DNA of 10,350 bases from the NCBI GenBank assembly GCA_002451715.1, contig DKDD01000095.1, positions 1 to 10,350 of the forward strand, given 5' to 3'. A program made the position numbers and the translations under genes. This document shows positions 1 through 6,029 of the stretch, in pieces. This DNA is from Ruminococcaceae bacterium UBA6857 (GTDB lineage: Bacteria > Bacillota > Clostridia > Oscillospirales > Acutalibacteraceae). The first letter of the stretch is position 1. Each line of letters opens with the position of its first letter. The notes under the pieces were generated by a model, which saw only the letters and a list, made by a program, of their open reading frames with translations, searched no databases and was not told where the DNA came from.

Positions 1-391
1 TCTGGCCGCCGGTCATGCCGTAGATGGCGTTGTTGATGAAGATGGTGGTGATCTTCTCCCCCCGCATGGCGGCGTGGACGATCTCCGCGCAGCCGATGGA
101 GGCCAGGTCGCCGTCGCCCTGATAGGTGAAAACGATGTTATCGGGTTCGGCGCGTTTTACGCCGGTTGCAACGGCAGGCGCTCTTCCGTGAGCGGCTTCA
201 ACCATGTCGCAGGCAAAATAGTTATAAGCAAGAACGGCACAACCGACAGGAGCGATACCGATTGTTTTTCCCTCGATGCCGAGTTCGTCAATCGCTTCGG
301 CAACAAGGCGGTGAATAATGCCATGAGTGCAGCCGGGGCAATAATGGAACGGCGCATCGGTGAGTGATTTCGGTTTTTCAAAAACAACCAT
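1..391 (-). CDS. 2-oxoacid:ferredoxin oxidoreductase, TPP-binding beta subunit (partial, 3' end outside window)
   Basis: The visible 130 residues are the N-terminal part of the thiamine-pyrophosphate subunit of a cytoplasmic 2-oxoacid:ferredoxin oxidoreductase, which oxidatively decarboxylates a 2-oxoacid to an acyl-CoA and reduces ferredoxin. Seen: HYCPGCTHG (residues 16-24) and the TPP/Mg motif GDGDLASIG (92-100) followed by NN at 120-121 and IYGMTGGQ (123-130). Family members are about 250-280 residues, so roughly half is present. The ATG overlaps the alpha-subunit stop in a TAATG junction and is preceded by AAAGGAGG nine bases away, so translation is probably coupled. Odd: the last 40 codons all end in G or C, against about half of the first 90, although the reading frame and motif order stay intact. 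The substrate (branched-chain 2-oxoacids, 2-oxoglutarate or other) cannot be fixed from sequence; the vorA/korB type is implied by the VorB-like partner. Confidence 0.9.
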   Translation of the reverse strand, partial: MVVFEKPKSLTDAPFHYCPGCTHGIIHRLVAEAIDELGIEGKTIGIAPVGCAVLAYNYFACDMVEAAHGRAPAVATGVKRAEPDNIVFTYQGDGDLASIGCAEIVHAAMRGEKITTIFINNAIYGMTGGQ

Positions 392-1452
392 TATTCTTTT
401 CCTCCTTTGTCTGCTTTTTCAATTGCTTCAAGAACCATGTTCGGCGAAGGAATCATTCCGCCGACGCGGTTGCAAAGCATTACAGGACGCTTGCATTTGA
501 TTGCAAGTTCGATGTCTTCAATCATCTGACCCATTGAAAGTTCAACACTGATGAAAGTGTGTGCCTTTTCCGCGGCGTCAAGAAGTGCTTTCTTCGGGAA
601 CGGCCAAAGGGTAATCGGGCGGATAAGACCGACTTTGATTCCCTTTTTGCGCGCTTCAACAATTGCATTTTTTGAAACTCTTGCCGCAATTCCGAAAGCC
701 ACAACGCAGATTTCTGCGTCATCCATCATGAAGCTTTCATACATAACTTCGTTTTCTTCAACTATTTTATATCTCTCATAACGGGCAAAATTGAGTTCTT
801 CAAGTTCTTCCGGAACGAGAGAAAGGGAGTTTACGATGTTGTGCTTTCTTTCGCACTTTGTTCCGGTAACAGCCCAAGGTTTTTCATATGCGGTTGCCTT
901 GACTTCTTCAAGCGAAACGGGTTCCATCATCTGTCCCATTGTTCCGTCGGCAAGAATCATCGAAGTCATTCTGTATTTATCGGCAAGGTCAAAGCCTTTA
1001 ACGGTGAGTGAAGCCATTTCCTGAACGGAAGCCGGAGCAAGAACAATCATTTTATAATCGCCGTGTCCGCCACCCTTTGTTGCCTGGAAGTAATCCGACT
1101 GGCTGGGCTGGATTCCGCCAAGACCGGGTCCGCCGCGCTGAACGTTAACAACAAGTGCCGGAAGGTCGGAACCTGCCATATATGAAAGTCCTTCGCTTTT
1201 AAGCGAAATTCCGGGGCTTGAGGAGGATGTCATAACTCTTTTTCCTGCCGCGGAAACGCCGTACACCATGTTGATTGCGGCAACTTCGCTTTCAGCCTGA
1301 AGAAATACGCCGCCGATTTTCGGCATTCTTTTTGCCATGTATGCCGCAACTTCCGTCTGCGGTGTGATGGGATAGCCGAAATAGAAACGGCAGCCGGCAA
1401 GAATTGCGGCTTCGGCAATTGCTTCGTTGCCTTTCATAAATACCTTTGACAT
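391..1452 (-). CDS. vorB: 2-oxoacid:ferredoxin oxidoreductase alpha subunit, VorB type
   Basis: This 353-residue protein is the pyrimidine-binding/core alpha subunit of a 2-oxoacid:ferredoxin oxidoreductase, of the type usually annotated 3-methyl-2-oxobutanoate dehydrogenase subunit VorB. Seen: GYPITPQTE (26-34), the QAESEVAAI segment (52-60), the Ser/Gly-rich TSSSSPGISLKSEGLSYM stretch from residue 75, QRGGPGLG (105-112) and the C-terminal-domain motif GLIRPITLWPFP (275-286). Length matches the family. The start ATG lies seven bases after AAGGAGG inside the end of the ferredoxin gene and overlaps its stop by one base (TAATG). The alpha and beta chains together form the TPP active site, and the small ferredoxin subunit upstream carries electrons. 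VorB versus KorA is a weak distinction by sequence alone, so the preferred 2-oxoacid is inference. Confidence 0.9.
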   Translation of the reverse strand: MSKVFMKGNEAIAEAAILAGCRFYFGYPITPQTEVAAYMAKRMPKIGGVFLQAESEVAAINMVYGVSAAGKRVMTSSSSPGISLKSEGLSYMAGSDLPALVVNVQRGGPGLGGIQPSQSDYFQATKGGGHGDYKMIVLAPASVQEMASLTVKGFDLADKYRMTSMILADGTMGQMMEPVSLEEVKATAYEKPWAVTGTKCERKHNIVNSLSLVPEELEELNFARYERYKIVEENEVMYESFMMDDAEICVVAFGIAARVSKNAIVEARKKGIKVGLIRPITLWPFPKKALLDAAEKAHTFISVELSMGQMIEDIELAIKCKRPVMLCNRVGGMIPSPNMVLEAIEKADKGGKE

Positions 1453-1658
1453 TATTCGGCCTCCTTTTTCAGTTCAATTGCGCCTTCCGGACAGACGACC
1501 GAGCAAATTCCGCAGGAATTGCATTTTTCGCTGTCGGTATAGCGTGGATAAAAGAAGCCTTTTTTGCTGCGCTCTGTTCCGAGTTCAAGAATACCCTTTG
1601 GGCAAAACTTGACGCAAAACGAACAGCCTTTGCACAGCAGTACGTTGAGGTCGATCAT
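1452..1658 (-). CDS. 4Fe-4S dicluster ferredoxin subunit of 2-oxoacid:ferredoxin oxidoreductase
   Basis: This is a 68-residue bacterial-type ferredoxin, the delta-like electron-transfer subunit of the oxidoreductase encoded downstream. Two 4Fe-4S motifs are visible: CKGCSFCVKFCP (Cys 9, 12, 15, 19) and CNSCGICSVVCP (Cys 46, 49, 52, 56), each with the usual proline after the fourth cysteine. The ATG at 1658 puts the first cysteine at residue 9, as is normal for this family. A TTG at 1682 would add eight basic residues (MKKGRRHF) and has AAGGA five bases upstream, so it is a real alternative. The ATG has only a weaker AGG nine bases away. The stop overlaps the vorB start (TAATG). First gene of the operon, about 80 bases from the predicted transcript start. 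Confidence 0.87.
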   Translation of the reverse strand: MIDLNVLLCKGCSFCVKFCPKGILELGTERSKKGFFYPRYTDSEKCNSCGICSVVCPEGAIELKKEAE

Positions 1659-1723
1659 AAAATGACGCCTGCCTTTCTTCAATATTTTCCTTTTTGTGTT
1701 AAAACCAAGTTTCTGTTGAGTCC

Positions 1724-1752
1724 TTGACTTTTTTTAATATTTTAATTATACT
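1724..1752 (+). promoter_or_regulatory. Promoter of the tetR-family gene
   Basis: TTGACT (1724-1729), a 17-base spacer and TATACT (1747-1752) make a near-consensus sigma-A promoter on the plus strand. It would start transcription near 1759 and give a leader of about 58 bases before the GTG start at 1817. It shares bases 1747-1750 with the -10 box of the opposing operon promoter. Confidence 0.75.
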
Positions 1753-1774
1753 ATACAAAGTGTTTAGAAGTCAA
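1745..1774 (-). promoter_or_regulatory. Promoter of the 2-oxoacid:ferredoxin oxidoreductase operon
   Basis: On the minus strand the -35 box TTGACT (1769-1774) is followed after 18 bases by a perfect -10 box TATAAT (1745-1750). Transcription would start near 1738 and leave a leader of about 80 bases before the ferredoxin ATG. The -10 overlaps the -10 of the opposing tetR promoter, so RNA polymerase cannot occupy both at once. Confidence 0.75.
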
Positions 1775-1780
1775 CATACA

Positions 1781-1797
1781 TACAAAAATCATTTGTA
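1781..1797. promoter_or_regulatory. Candidate TetR-type operator palindrome
   Basis: TACAAA (1781-1786) and TTTGTA (1792-1797) are perfect inverted 6-base arms around a 5-base centre. The site lies in the tetR leader and just behind the -35 of the opposing promoter, where a bound repressor could affect both. The size suits a TetR dimer. The assignment rests only on symmetry and position, and A/T-rich palindromes of this length can occur by chance. Confidence 0.35.
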
Positions 1798-1816
1798 ACA
1801 TTTCGGGGGTGAAACC

Positions 1817-2443
1817 GTGGCTGAACAGGAAAAAAAAGAGAATCGCCGCGCCGCATACAGCAAAAGAGTCATTAAAGAAAGTTTCATCGAACTTCTTGAC
1901 CAAAAGCCGTTGAGCAAAATCAGCGTCAAGGAAATTTGCGAAATGGCGGATGTCAACCGTTGCACGTTTTATTCATATTTTGAAGACATCTATGATCTTC
2001 ATAAAAAAATCATGCAGGAATTTTATGATAAACAGCGCCTTATCGCAAAGCAAAGCCGCGAAAATCTGAAACAAATGATGAAATGCGGAAGAAAAATCAC
2101 CGTTGACGATGTCTATAACCTCATGGTGAAAATGCTTGAACTCATCATGGAAAACATCGAAATTTCAAAAATCATCTATAACCCCGATTCCGAAAATAAA
2201 ATTCACCTTGAAATCGGTCAGATGTTTTTCGATATGATTGTTCCGATCGGCTTTCCGACCCATTCAAAACAGCGCGTGGAATGGCTCAAAAACGCCTATA
2301 CGTTCGTCACGGGCGGCTTCACCGGCACGGTGTATCTTTGGATAATCCGCGGTTTTCCGGAAACGCTTGAAACAATGGCGCAAAACCTTTCCCGCCATAT
2401 TTATAACGTTCTTATTGACCCGAGAATTGATTTTGAAGGCTGA
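1817..2443 (+). CDS. TetR/AcrR-family transcriptional regulator
   Basis: A 208-residue one-component DNA-binding regulator. The N-terminal TetR helix-turn-helix is clear at about residues 12-58, with the recognition segment ISVKEICEMADVNRC running into TFYSYFEDIYDL (about 35-61). The rest is an alpha-helical ligand/dimerisation domain. Its end, from TFVTGGFTGTVYLWIIRGF (162-180) to ETMAQNLSRHI (185-195), resembles the TetR_C_7-type C-terminal domain seen in DhaS-like regulators. The GTG start is chosen because GGGGGTG lies five bases upstream and the HTH then begins at the usual distance. It is divergent from the oxidoreductase operon with overlapping promoters, so it probably regulates itself and that operon; this is inference. 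The ligand is unknown. Confidence 0.92.
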   Translation: MAEQEKKENRRAAYSKRVIKESFIELLDQKPLSKISVKEICEMADVNRCTFYSYFEDIYDLHKKIMQEFYDKQRLIAKQSRENLKQMMKCGRKITVDDVYNLMVKMLELIMENIEISKIIYNPDSENKIHLEIGQMFFDMIVPIGFPTHSKQRVEWLKNAYTFVTGGFTGTVYLWIIRGFPETLETMAQNLSRHIYNVLIDPRIDFEG

Positions 2444-2458
2444 AAAAATAAATAATAT

Positions 2459-2498
2459 AAAGGGGCTGTCGCGCAAAGGACAGTCCCTTTCGGTTTTT
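2459..2498 (+). terminator. Hairpin terminator of tetR (also unit C of the nested repeat)
   Basis: AAAGGGGCTGTC (2459-2470) pairs with GACAGTCCCTTT (2479-2490) over 12 positions with one G-U pair and an 8-base loop, followed by CGGTTTTT. It starts 15 bases after the tetR stop. A second small hairpin, TTTCGG/CCGAAA around TTTTT (2488-2504), overlaps its 3' arm and would compete with it. Confidence 0.65.
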
Positions 2499-2520
2499 CC
2501 GAAACGTTTTTTATTAGACG

Positions 2521-2543
2521 GTAGGGGCGGATTTTGTTCCGCC
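2521..2543 (+). repeat. Repeat unit A, hairpin with GTAGGGG head
   Basis: A 23-base unit beginning GTAGGGG, with stem GGCGGA/TCCGCC around the loop TTTTGT. It is a perfect inverted match to 2806-2828, and 26 bases match perfectly if the flanks 2518-2520 are included. Confidence 0.8.
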
Positions 2544-2599
2544 AAAAAAATCAAACCTTTTTCAATGCGTAATTTATATGAAAATGAGTGCTTAATTTC

Positions 2600-2624
2600 G
2601 TAGGGGTCGGACCCGAGCCGACCC
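2600..2624 (+). repeat. Repeat unit B, hairpin with GTAGGGG head
   Basis: A 25-base unit with the same GTAGGGG head as unit A but a different stem, GGGTCGG/CCGACCC, around ACCCGAG. It is inverted at 2682-2706 with one difference, which lies in the loop. Confidence 0.8.
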
Positions 2625-2681
2625 ATTATACCTTGTACGTTGCGCAACATAAAAGACAAATTAAAAACAGTTAGGTTTCAT

Positions 2682-2706
2682 GGGTCGGCACGGGTCCGAC
2701 CCCTAC
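2682..2706 (-). repeat. Repeat unit B' (inverted copy of B)
   Basis: Reverse complement of 2600-2624 with a single loop substitution (GAG in B is GTG here). The stem arms GGGTCGG/CCGACCC are intact, so the change leaves the fold unaffected. Confidence 0.8.
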
Positions 2707-2805
2707 GATTATATTCAATATTTTCGTTTTAAAGGACGCTTCTACGAACTTATATACGAAAAATCGAATAACTTATCTATAAATTTGCATGGTACAAATT
2801 TTCCG

Positions 2806-2828
2806 GGCGGAACAAAATCCGCCCCTAC
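2806..2828 (-). repeat. Repeat unit A' (inverted copy of A)
   Basis: Perfect reverse complement of 2521-2543. Beyond a diverged nine-base stretch the match resumes, with AACGTTTCG (2841-2849) complementary to 2500-2508, so the duplicated arm is about 44 bases long. Confidence 0.8.
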
Positions 2829-2905
2829 CGTTTAACGAGCAACGTTTCGAAAAAAAATTATGCGGTGCAGAATCCAACATTCAATATCTAAAATTCAAAA
2901 AAATA

Positions 2906-2935
2906 GGAGCTGCTTTAATGCGACAGCCCCTTTTT
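2906..2935 (+). terminator. Repeat unit C', hairpin followed by a T run
   Basis: GGAGCTG (2906-2912) pairs with CAGCCCC (2924-2930) with one mismatch and is followed by TTTTT (2931-2935). Read on the minus strand it begins GGGGCTGTCGC, like the left end of the cluster, so it is both the right-hand terminal repeat and a terminator-like hairpin for plus-strand transcription. Confidence 0.55.
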
Positions 2936-2940
2936 GCTTT

Positions 2941-2974
2941 ATGAAAACCGAAACGCTTTGCGTTCGGCTTTTTT
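2941..2974. terminator. Bidirectional hairpin terminator at the end of the deo-cdd operon
   Basis: CCGAAACGC (2948-2956) pairs with GCGTTCGG (2960-2967) with one bulged A and a 3-base loop. On the minus strand it lies about 20 bases beyond the cdd stop and is followed by TTTTC. On the plus strand it is followed by CTTTTTT, so it can also stop transcription coming from tetR. Confidence 0.7.
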
Positions 2975-2985
2975 GAATTATAAGT

Positions 2986-3399
2986 TTATCTTTTCAAATC
3001 TTTCGGAGAAAAGCCGAACGGCAAAATTTCCTCAAGCGTAAAAGCTTTGAATTCGTCGCCGTTTTTGCCGAAGATGACTTTGAACGTTTTCATGTCGCAA
3101 AACTCCGCCATAACCTGGCGGCAAACGCCGCACGGGGCAAAGTAATCTGCGAAATCAAGCTCATATCCGCCGACAACGGCAATGGCTTCAAATTCGCGTT
3201 CGCCCTCGCTGATTGCTTTGAAAAACGCGGTTCTTTCCGCGCAGTTTGTCGGGGAGTATGCGGCGTTTTCAATGTTGCAGCCAAGATAAACCCTTCCGTT
3301 TTTGCAAAGCAGAGCCGCGCCGACAGTGTGGTGCGAATAGGGGACGTATGCGTTTTCTGCCGCCTTTTTCGCAAGGTCAACAAGTTCTTTTTCGCTCAT
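2986..3399 (-). CDS. cdd: Cytidine deaminase
   Basis: A 137-residue zinc-dependent cytidine/deoxycytidine deaminase of the small homotetrameric class, converting (deoxy)cytidine to (deoxy)uridine in the cytoplasm. Seen: NIENAAYSPTNCAER (42-56), giving zinc ligand Cys53 and catalytic Glu55, and APCGVCRQ (88-95), giving zinc ligands Cys90 and Cys93. All key residues are present, and the length matches the Bacillus-type enzyme. The ATG has AGG seven bases upstream. It is the last gene of the operon, nine bases after deoB. It feeds uridine and deoxyuridine to salvage, but no pyrimidine nucleoside phosphorylase is encoded in the cluster. Confidence 0.96.
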   Translation of the reverse strand: MSEKELVDLAKKAAENAYVPYSHHTVGAALLCKNGRVYLGCNIENAAYSPTNCAERTAFFKAISEGEREFEAIAVVGGYELDFADYFAPCGVCRQVMAEFCDMKTFKVIFGKNGDEFKAFTLEEILPFGFSPKDLKR

Positions 3400-3408
3400 A
3401 TAATAACC

Positions 3409-4572
3409 TCACAGAATCTCATTTTTGAAGCTTTCGCCCGCAATGTCGGCTTTTACAGAGAAAATGTCCGCAATCGTCTTGCCGATGTCCGCGTATGTCG
3501 AACGAACTCCGAGATTCACGGGCTTGATCTGTTTTCCGAGAACGAGCAGGGGAATGTATTCCCTTGAATGGTCGGTGCTCGGCGTAATCGGGTCGCAGCC
3601 GTGGTCTGCCGTAACAATCACAATGTCGTCGTCGCGAAGTGTCGGCAAAAATTTTTCGAACCATTTGTCAAATTCCATAAGAGCCTTTGCGTAACCGTCA
3701 GCGTCGTTCCTGTGGCCGAAAAGCATATCAAAATCAACAAGGTTTGTAAAGCAAAGTCCGTGAAAATCCGTTTTTGAAAATTCAAGCGTTTTTCCCATTC
3801 CGTCAGCGTTTGAAACGGTCGGGTTCGCTTTCCTGAGTCCTTTGCCTGCAAAAATGTCATAAATTTTTCCGACGGGGATAACGTCAAGTCCGCTTTTTGA
3901 AAGACAGTCGATGAGCGTGTCTTTCGGCGGAAGAAGCGAAAAATCGTGGCGGCGCGGCGTTCTTTTGAACGGGTATTCGCCCTCAAACGGTCTTGCAATA
4001 ACGCGTCCGACCGCAAGGTCGCCTTGAAGCATTTCTCGCGCAATTTTGCAGTATTCATAAAGCTTTTCGGGGGGAACAATGCTTTCATGCGCCGCAATTT
4101 GAAAAACGCTGTCGGCAGAAGTATAAACAATCAGCGCACCGGTTTCAAGGTGTTCTTTTCCGTAATCCGCAATAACCTTTGTTCCGGAATATGGCTTGTT
4201 GCAAAGAACTTTTCTTCCGGTTCGCGCCGAAAATTCGTCAAGGAACTCTTTCGGAAAACCGTTCGGAAAAGTCGGCATTGCTTTTTTTGAAATCAGACCG
4301 CAAATTTCCCAATGTCCCGTTGTTGTGTCCTTGCCTTTTGAACTTTCCGCGCATTTTCCGTATGCGCCCAAAGGCTTCTCTGTTCCGCTTGCAAAATCAA
4401 CTCCGTCAATGTTGAAAAGTCCGCATTTTTGAAGGAACGGAACGCTGAACCCCGGCCGGCTGCAGCAGGCTTTGATTGTGTTGCTGCACTCGTCGCCGTA
4501 AAAAGCCGCGTCGGGAAGTTCGCCGATTCCGACGCTGTCAAGAACAATAAGAAAAACCCGTTTGATGTCCAT
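3409..4572 (-). CDS. deoB: Phosphopentomutase
   Basis: A 387-residue phosphopentomutase of the alkaline-phosphatase superfamily, interconverting (deoxy)ribose 1-phosphate and 5-phosphate. Seen: VLDSVGIGELPDA (10-22) with metal ligand Asp12; KDTTTGHWE (81-89) with the expected phosphothreonine at Thr85; DFDMLFGHRND (280-290) with Asp282 and His287; TADHGCDP (321-328) with Asp323 and His324; and DHSREYIPLL with His335. All di-manganese ligands known from the Bacillus enzyme have a counterpart, and length is normal (about 390). The ATG has GGGAG about eight bases upstream. It lies 15 bases after deoD and 9 before cdd, so the genes are clearly co-transcribed. Confidence 0.97.
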   Translation of the reverse strand: MDIKRVFLIVLDSVGIGELPDAAFYGDECSNTIKACCSRPGFSVPFLQKCGLFNIDGVDFASGTEKPLGAYGKCAESSKGKDTTTGHWEICGLISKKAMPTFPNGFPKEFLDEFSARTGRKVLCNKPYSGTKVIADYGKEHLETGALIVYTSADSVFQIAAHESIVPPEKLYEYCKIAREMLQGDLAVGRVIARPFEGEYPFKRTPRRHDFSLLPPKDTLIDCLSKSGLDVIPVGKIYDIFAGKGLRKANPTVSNADGMGKTLEFSKTDFHGLCFTNLVDFDMLFGHRNDADGYAKALMEFDKWFEKFLPTLRDDDIVIVTADHGCDPITPSTDHSREYIPLLVLGKQIKPVNLGVRSTYADIGKTIADIFSVKADIAGESFKNEIL

Positions 4573-4587
4573 GAGAACAGCTCCCTT

Positions 4588-5307
4588 TTAATCGAATTTT
4601 ATTGCCGTTTCAAGCGCAATTTTCATCATGTCGGTGAAAGTGTTCTGCCTTTCTTCGGCGCTGCAGCCCTCGCCCGTGAACGGCAGGTCTGAAATTGTGC
4701 AAATTGCAAGCGCGCGCTTTTTGAGGTGCATTGCCGTGAGGTAAAGTCCCGCGGCTTCCATTTCAACGGCGAGCGAACCTGCTTTTGCCCATTTTTTGAG
4801 GTTGTTTTCGTCCGCGTCATAAAAAGTGTCGGAAGAATAAAGATTGCCGACCTTGAGCGAAACGCCGATTTCTTTTGCGGAATCGACCGCCGCGCAAAGA
4901 AGTTCAAACGAACATGTCGGCGCAATCGTTCCCGTAACGCCGTACTGTGCGCCGAAGTTTGAATTTGTGTTTGCGCCGATTCCGGCAACAACGTCGCGAA
5001 GTTTTACGTCTTCGCCGATTCCTCCGGCGGAACCGATGCGGATAATGTTTTCAACGCCGTAAAAGCTGAAAAGTTCAAACGAGTAAATTCCGATTGACGG
5101 AATACCCATTCCGCTCGCCATTACGGAAACTTTGTGACCTTTGTAAAAGCCCGTGTAGCCGTGGATTCCGCGAACGTTGTTGACAAGAACGGCGTCGGTA
5201 AGGAAAGTTTCGGCAATCATTTTTGCTCTGAGCGGGTCGCCGGGCATGAGGACTGTTTTTGCAAAACCGATTTCGTTTTGCGGATTGATGTGCGGTGTGT
5301 TGAGCAT
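4588..5307 (-). CDS. deoD: Purine-nucleoside phosphorylase, DeoD type
   Basis: A 239-residue DeoD-type (hexameric) purine-nucleoside phosphorylase, splitting purine ribo- and deoxyribonucleosides with phosphate into base and pentose 1-phosphate. Seen: TPHINP (4-9), MPGDPLRAK (21-29) with phosphate-binding Arg27, NNVRG (Arg46), RIGSAGG (Arg90, Ser93), VEMEAAG (181-187) for ribose binding, and SD at 206-207 with the catalytic Asp, followed by AEERQ with Arg220. The length equals that of the E. coli enzyme. The ATG at 5307 is preferred over an in-frame upstream ATG at 5358, because AAAGGAGG lies about eight bases ahead and family proteins begin near TPHIN; the longer form would overlap deoC. It lies 19 bases downstream of deoC. 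Confidence 0.96.
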   Translation of the reverse strand: MLNTPHINPQNEIGFAKTVLMPGDPLRAKMIAETFLTDAVLVNNVRGIHGYTGFYKGHKVSVMASGMGIPSIGIYSFELFSFYGVENIIRIGSAGGIGEDVKLRDVVAGIGANTNSNFGAQYGVTGTIAPTCSFELLCAAVDSAKEIGVSLKVGNLYSSDTFYDADENNLKKWAKAGSLAVEMEAAGLYLTAMHLKKRALAICTISDLPFTGEGCSAEERQNTFTDMMKIALETAIKFD

Positions 5308-5326
5308 TTTCTTTTCCTCCTTTGAA

Positions 5327-5992
5327 TCAATAACCGTGAGCTTCTTCGTTTTTAACAATTTTAACGATTCTGCTTGTGCCGAGCCTTGACGCGCCGAGTT
5401 TCAGCATGTCTTCCGCGTCCTTGATGCTTGCAATTCCGCCCGCGGCCTTGATTTTAAGGTGCGGCTTAACGTGAGCGGCAAAAAGGGCAATGTCCTCTCT
5501 TGTTGCGCCGCCGGTCGAAAAACCGGTTGAGGTTTTGATGAAGTCCGCGCCGGAATCCGAGACGATTTCGCACATTTTGATTTTTTCTTCTTCCGTGAGA
5601 AGGCAGGTTTCGATGATTACTTTGAGAAGTTTTCCGCCGCAGCTTTCCTTAACGGCTTTGATTTCGTCAAGAAGAAAGTCATATCGTTTGTCCTTGAGTG
5701 CGCCGATGTTGATTACCATGTCAATTTCGTCCGCGCCCTCTTTAACTGCTTCTGCGGCTTCAAAACACTTGACCGCAGTAGTGTTGTATCCGTTCGGAAA
5801 ACCGATTACGGTGCAGATTTTGATTTTGTCGCCGACGTAATCCTTTGCCTTTTTGACGTATGACGGCGGAAGACAGACGCTTGCGCAGCCGTATTTGATT
5901 CCGTCGTCGCAAAGGGTTTTGATGTCAGACCAGGTTGAAGCCTGGCCGAGCACGGTGTGGTCAACTTTTGAAAGGATATCGCAAAGTTCCAT
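5327..5992 (-). CDS. deoC: Deoxyribose-phosphate aldolase
   Basis: A 221-residue class I aldolase (TIM barrel) that cleaves 2-deoxyribose 5-phosphate into glyceraldehyde 3-phosphate and acetaldehyde. Seen: DHTVLG (11-16), GFPNG (64-68), EIDMVINIGAL (89-99) with catalytic Asp91, KTSTGF (153-158) with the Schiff-base lysine Lys153, and KAAGGI (182-187) with the second active-site lysine Lys182. Length is typical. The ATG has AAAGGAG about nine bases upstream. It is the first gene of the deoC-deoD-deoB-cdd operon, about 30 bases from the predicted transcript start. Confidence 0.97.
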   Translation of the reverse strand: MELCDILSKVDHTVLGQASTWSDIKTLCDDGIKYGCASVCLPPSYVKKAKDYVGDKIKICTVIGFPNGYNTTAVKCFEAAEAVKEGADEIDMVINIGALKDKRYDFLLDEIKAVKESCGGKLLKVIIETCLLTEEEKIKMCEIVSDSGADFIKTSTGFSTGGATREDIALFAAHVKPHLKIKAAGGIASIKDAEDMLKLGASRLGTSRIVKIVKNEEAHGY

Positions 5993-6011
5993 AAGTTATC
6001 TTCTCCTTTAT

Positions 6012-6025
6012 GTGTAATTTTACAC
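6012..6025. promoter_or_regulatory. Palindromic candidate operator at the deo transcription start
   Basis: GTGTAA (6012-6017) and TTACAC (6020-6025) are perfect inverted arms around TT, exactly where the deo transcript should begin. A smaller palindrome, TGAT/ATCA around TTT (6028-6038), covers the -10 box. Position and symmetry fit repression of the operon, but the sequence does not match the DeoR operators I know and no deo regulator is in the window. Confidence 0.4.
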
Positions 6026-6029
6026 CTTG

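Larger units (their letters stand above)
2459..2935. repeat. Nested mirror-image repeat cluster C-A-B-B'-A'-C' (MITE-like or REP-like), gene-free
   Basis: This 477-base gene-free stretch fills most of the gap between convergent tetR and cdd. Its two halves are inverted copies of each other at three places. The ends match perfectly over 14 bases (2459-2472 with 2920-2933). The A arms, 2500-2543 and 2806-2849, match at 39 of 44 positions without gaps. The B arms, 2599-2626 and 2680-2707, match at 27 of 28. The spacers between arms are A/T-rich, unrelated and of different lengths on the two sides, so it is not a simple palindrome. A 10-base palindrome GTTGCGCAAC (2639-2648) sits near the centre. 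Each unit is itself a hairpin. No transposase and no clear target duplication is visible. A non-autonomous mobile element or a cluster of REP-like units is the best reading. Confidence 0.75.

Noticed and set aside
74..367. Plus-strand open frame of 97 codons
   Set aside because: It lies opposite the TPP-binding subunit gene, whose conserved motifs are read on the minus strand. The translation looks like no protein family and has no convincing ribosome site.
2264..2659. Minus-strand open frame of 131 codons across the tetR end and repeat cluster
   Set aside because: It is antisense to the conserved TetR C-terminus and continues into hairpin repeats. No motif or ribosome site supports it.
2459..2935. 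CRISPR array
   Set aside because: The repeats are inverted and nested, belong to three families with two copies each, and the spacers are irregular. No direct-repeat array and no cas gene is present.
2451..2941. Target-site duplication flanking the repeat cluster
   Set aside because: The bases outside the terminal repeats (aataatat on the left, tttgcttt on the right) do not match, so there is no direct evidence of transposition.
3618..4130. Minus-strand open frame of 170 codons
   Set aside because: It overlaps deoB in another frame of the same strand. DeoB has all its catalytic motifs across this stretch, and the alternative product is Arg/Ser-rich with no recognisable domain.
5308..5358. 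Upstream in-frame start for deoD at 5358
   Set aside because: It would overlap deoC and add 17 non-conserved residues. The start at 5307 has an excellent ribosome site and gives the usual 239-residue length.
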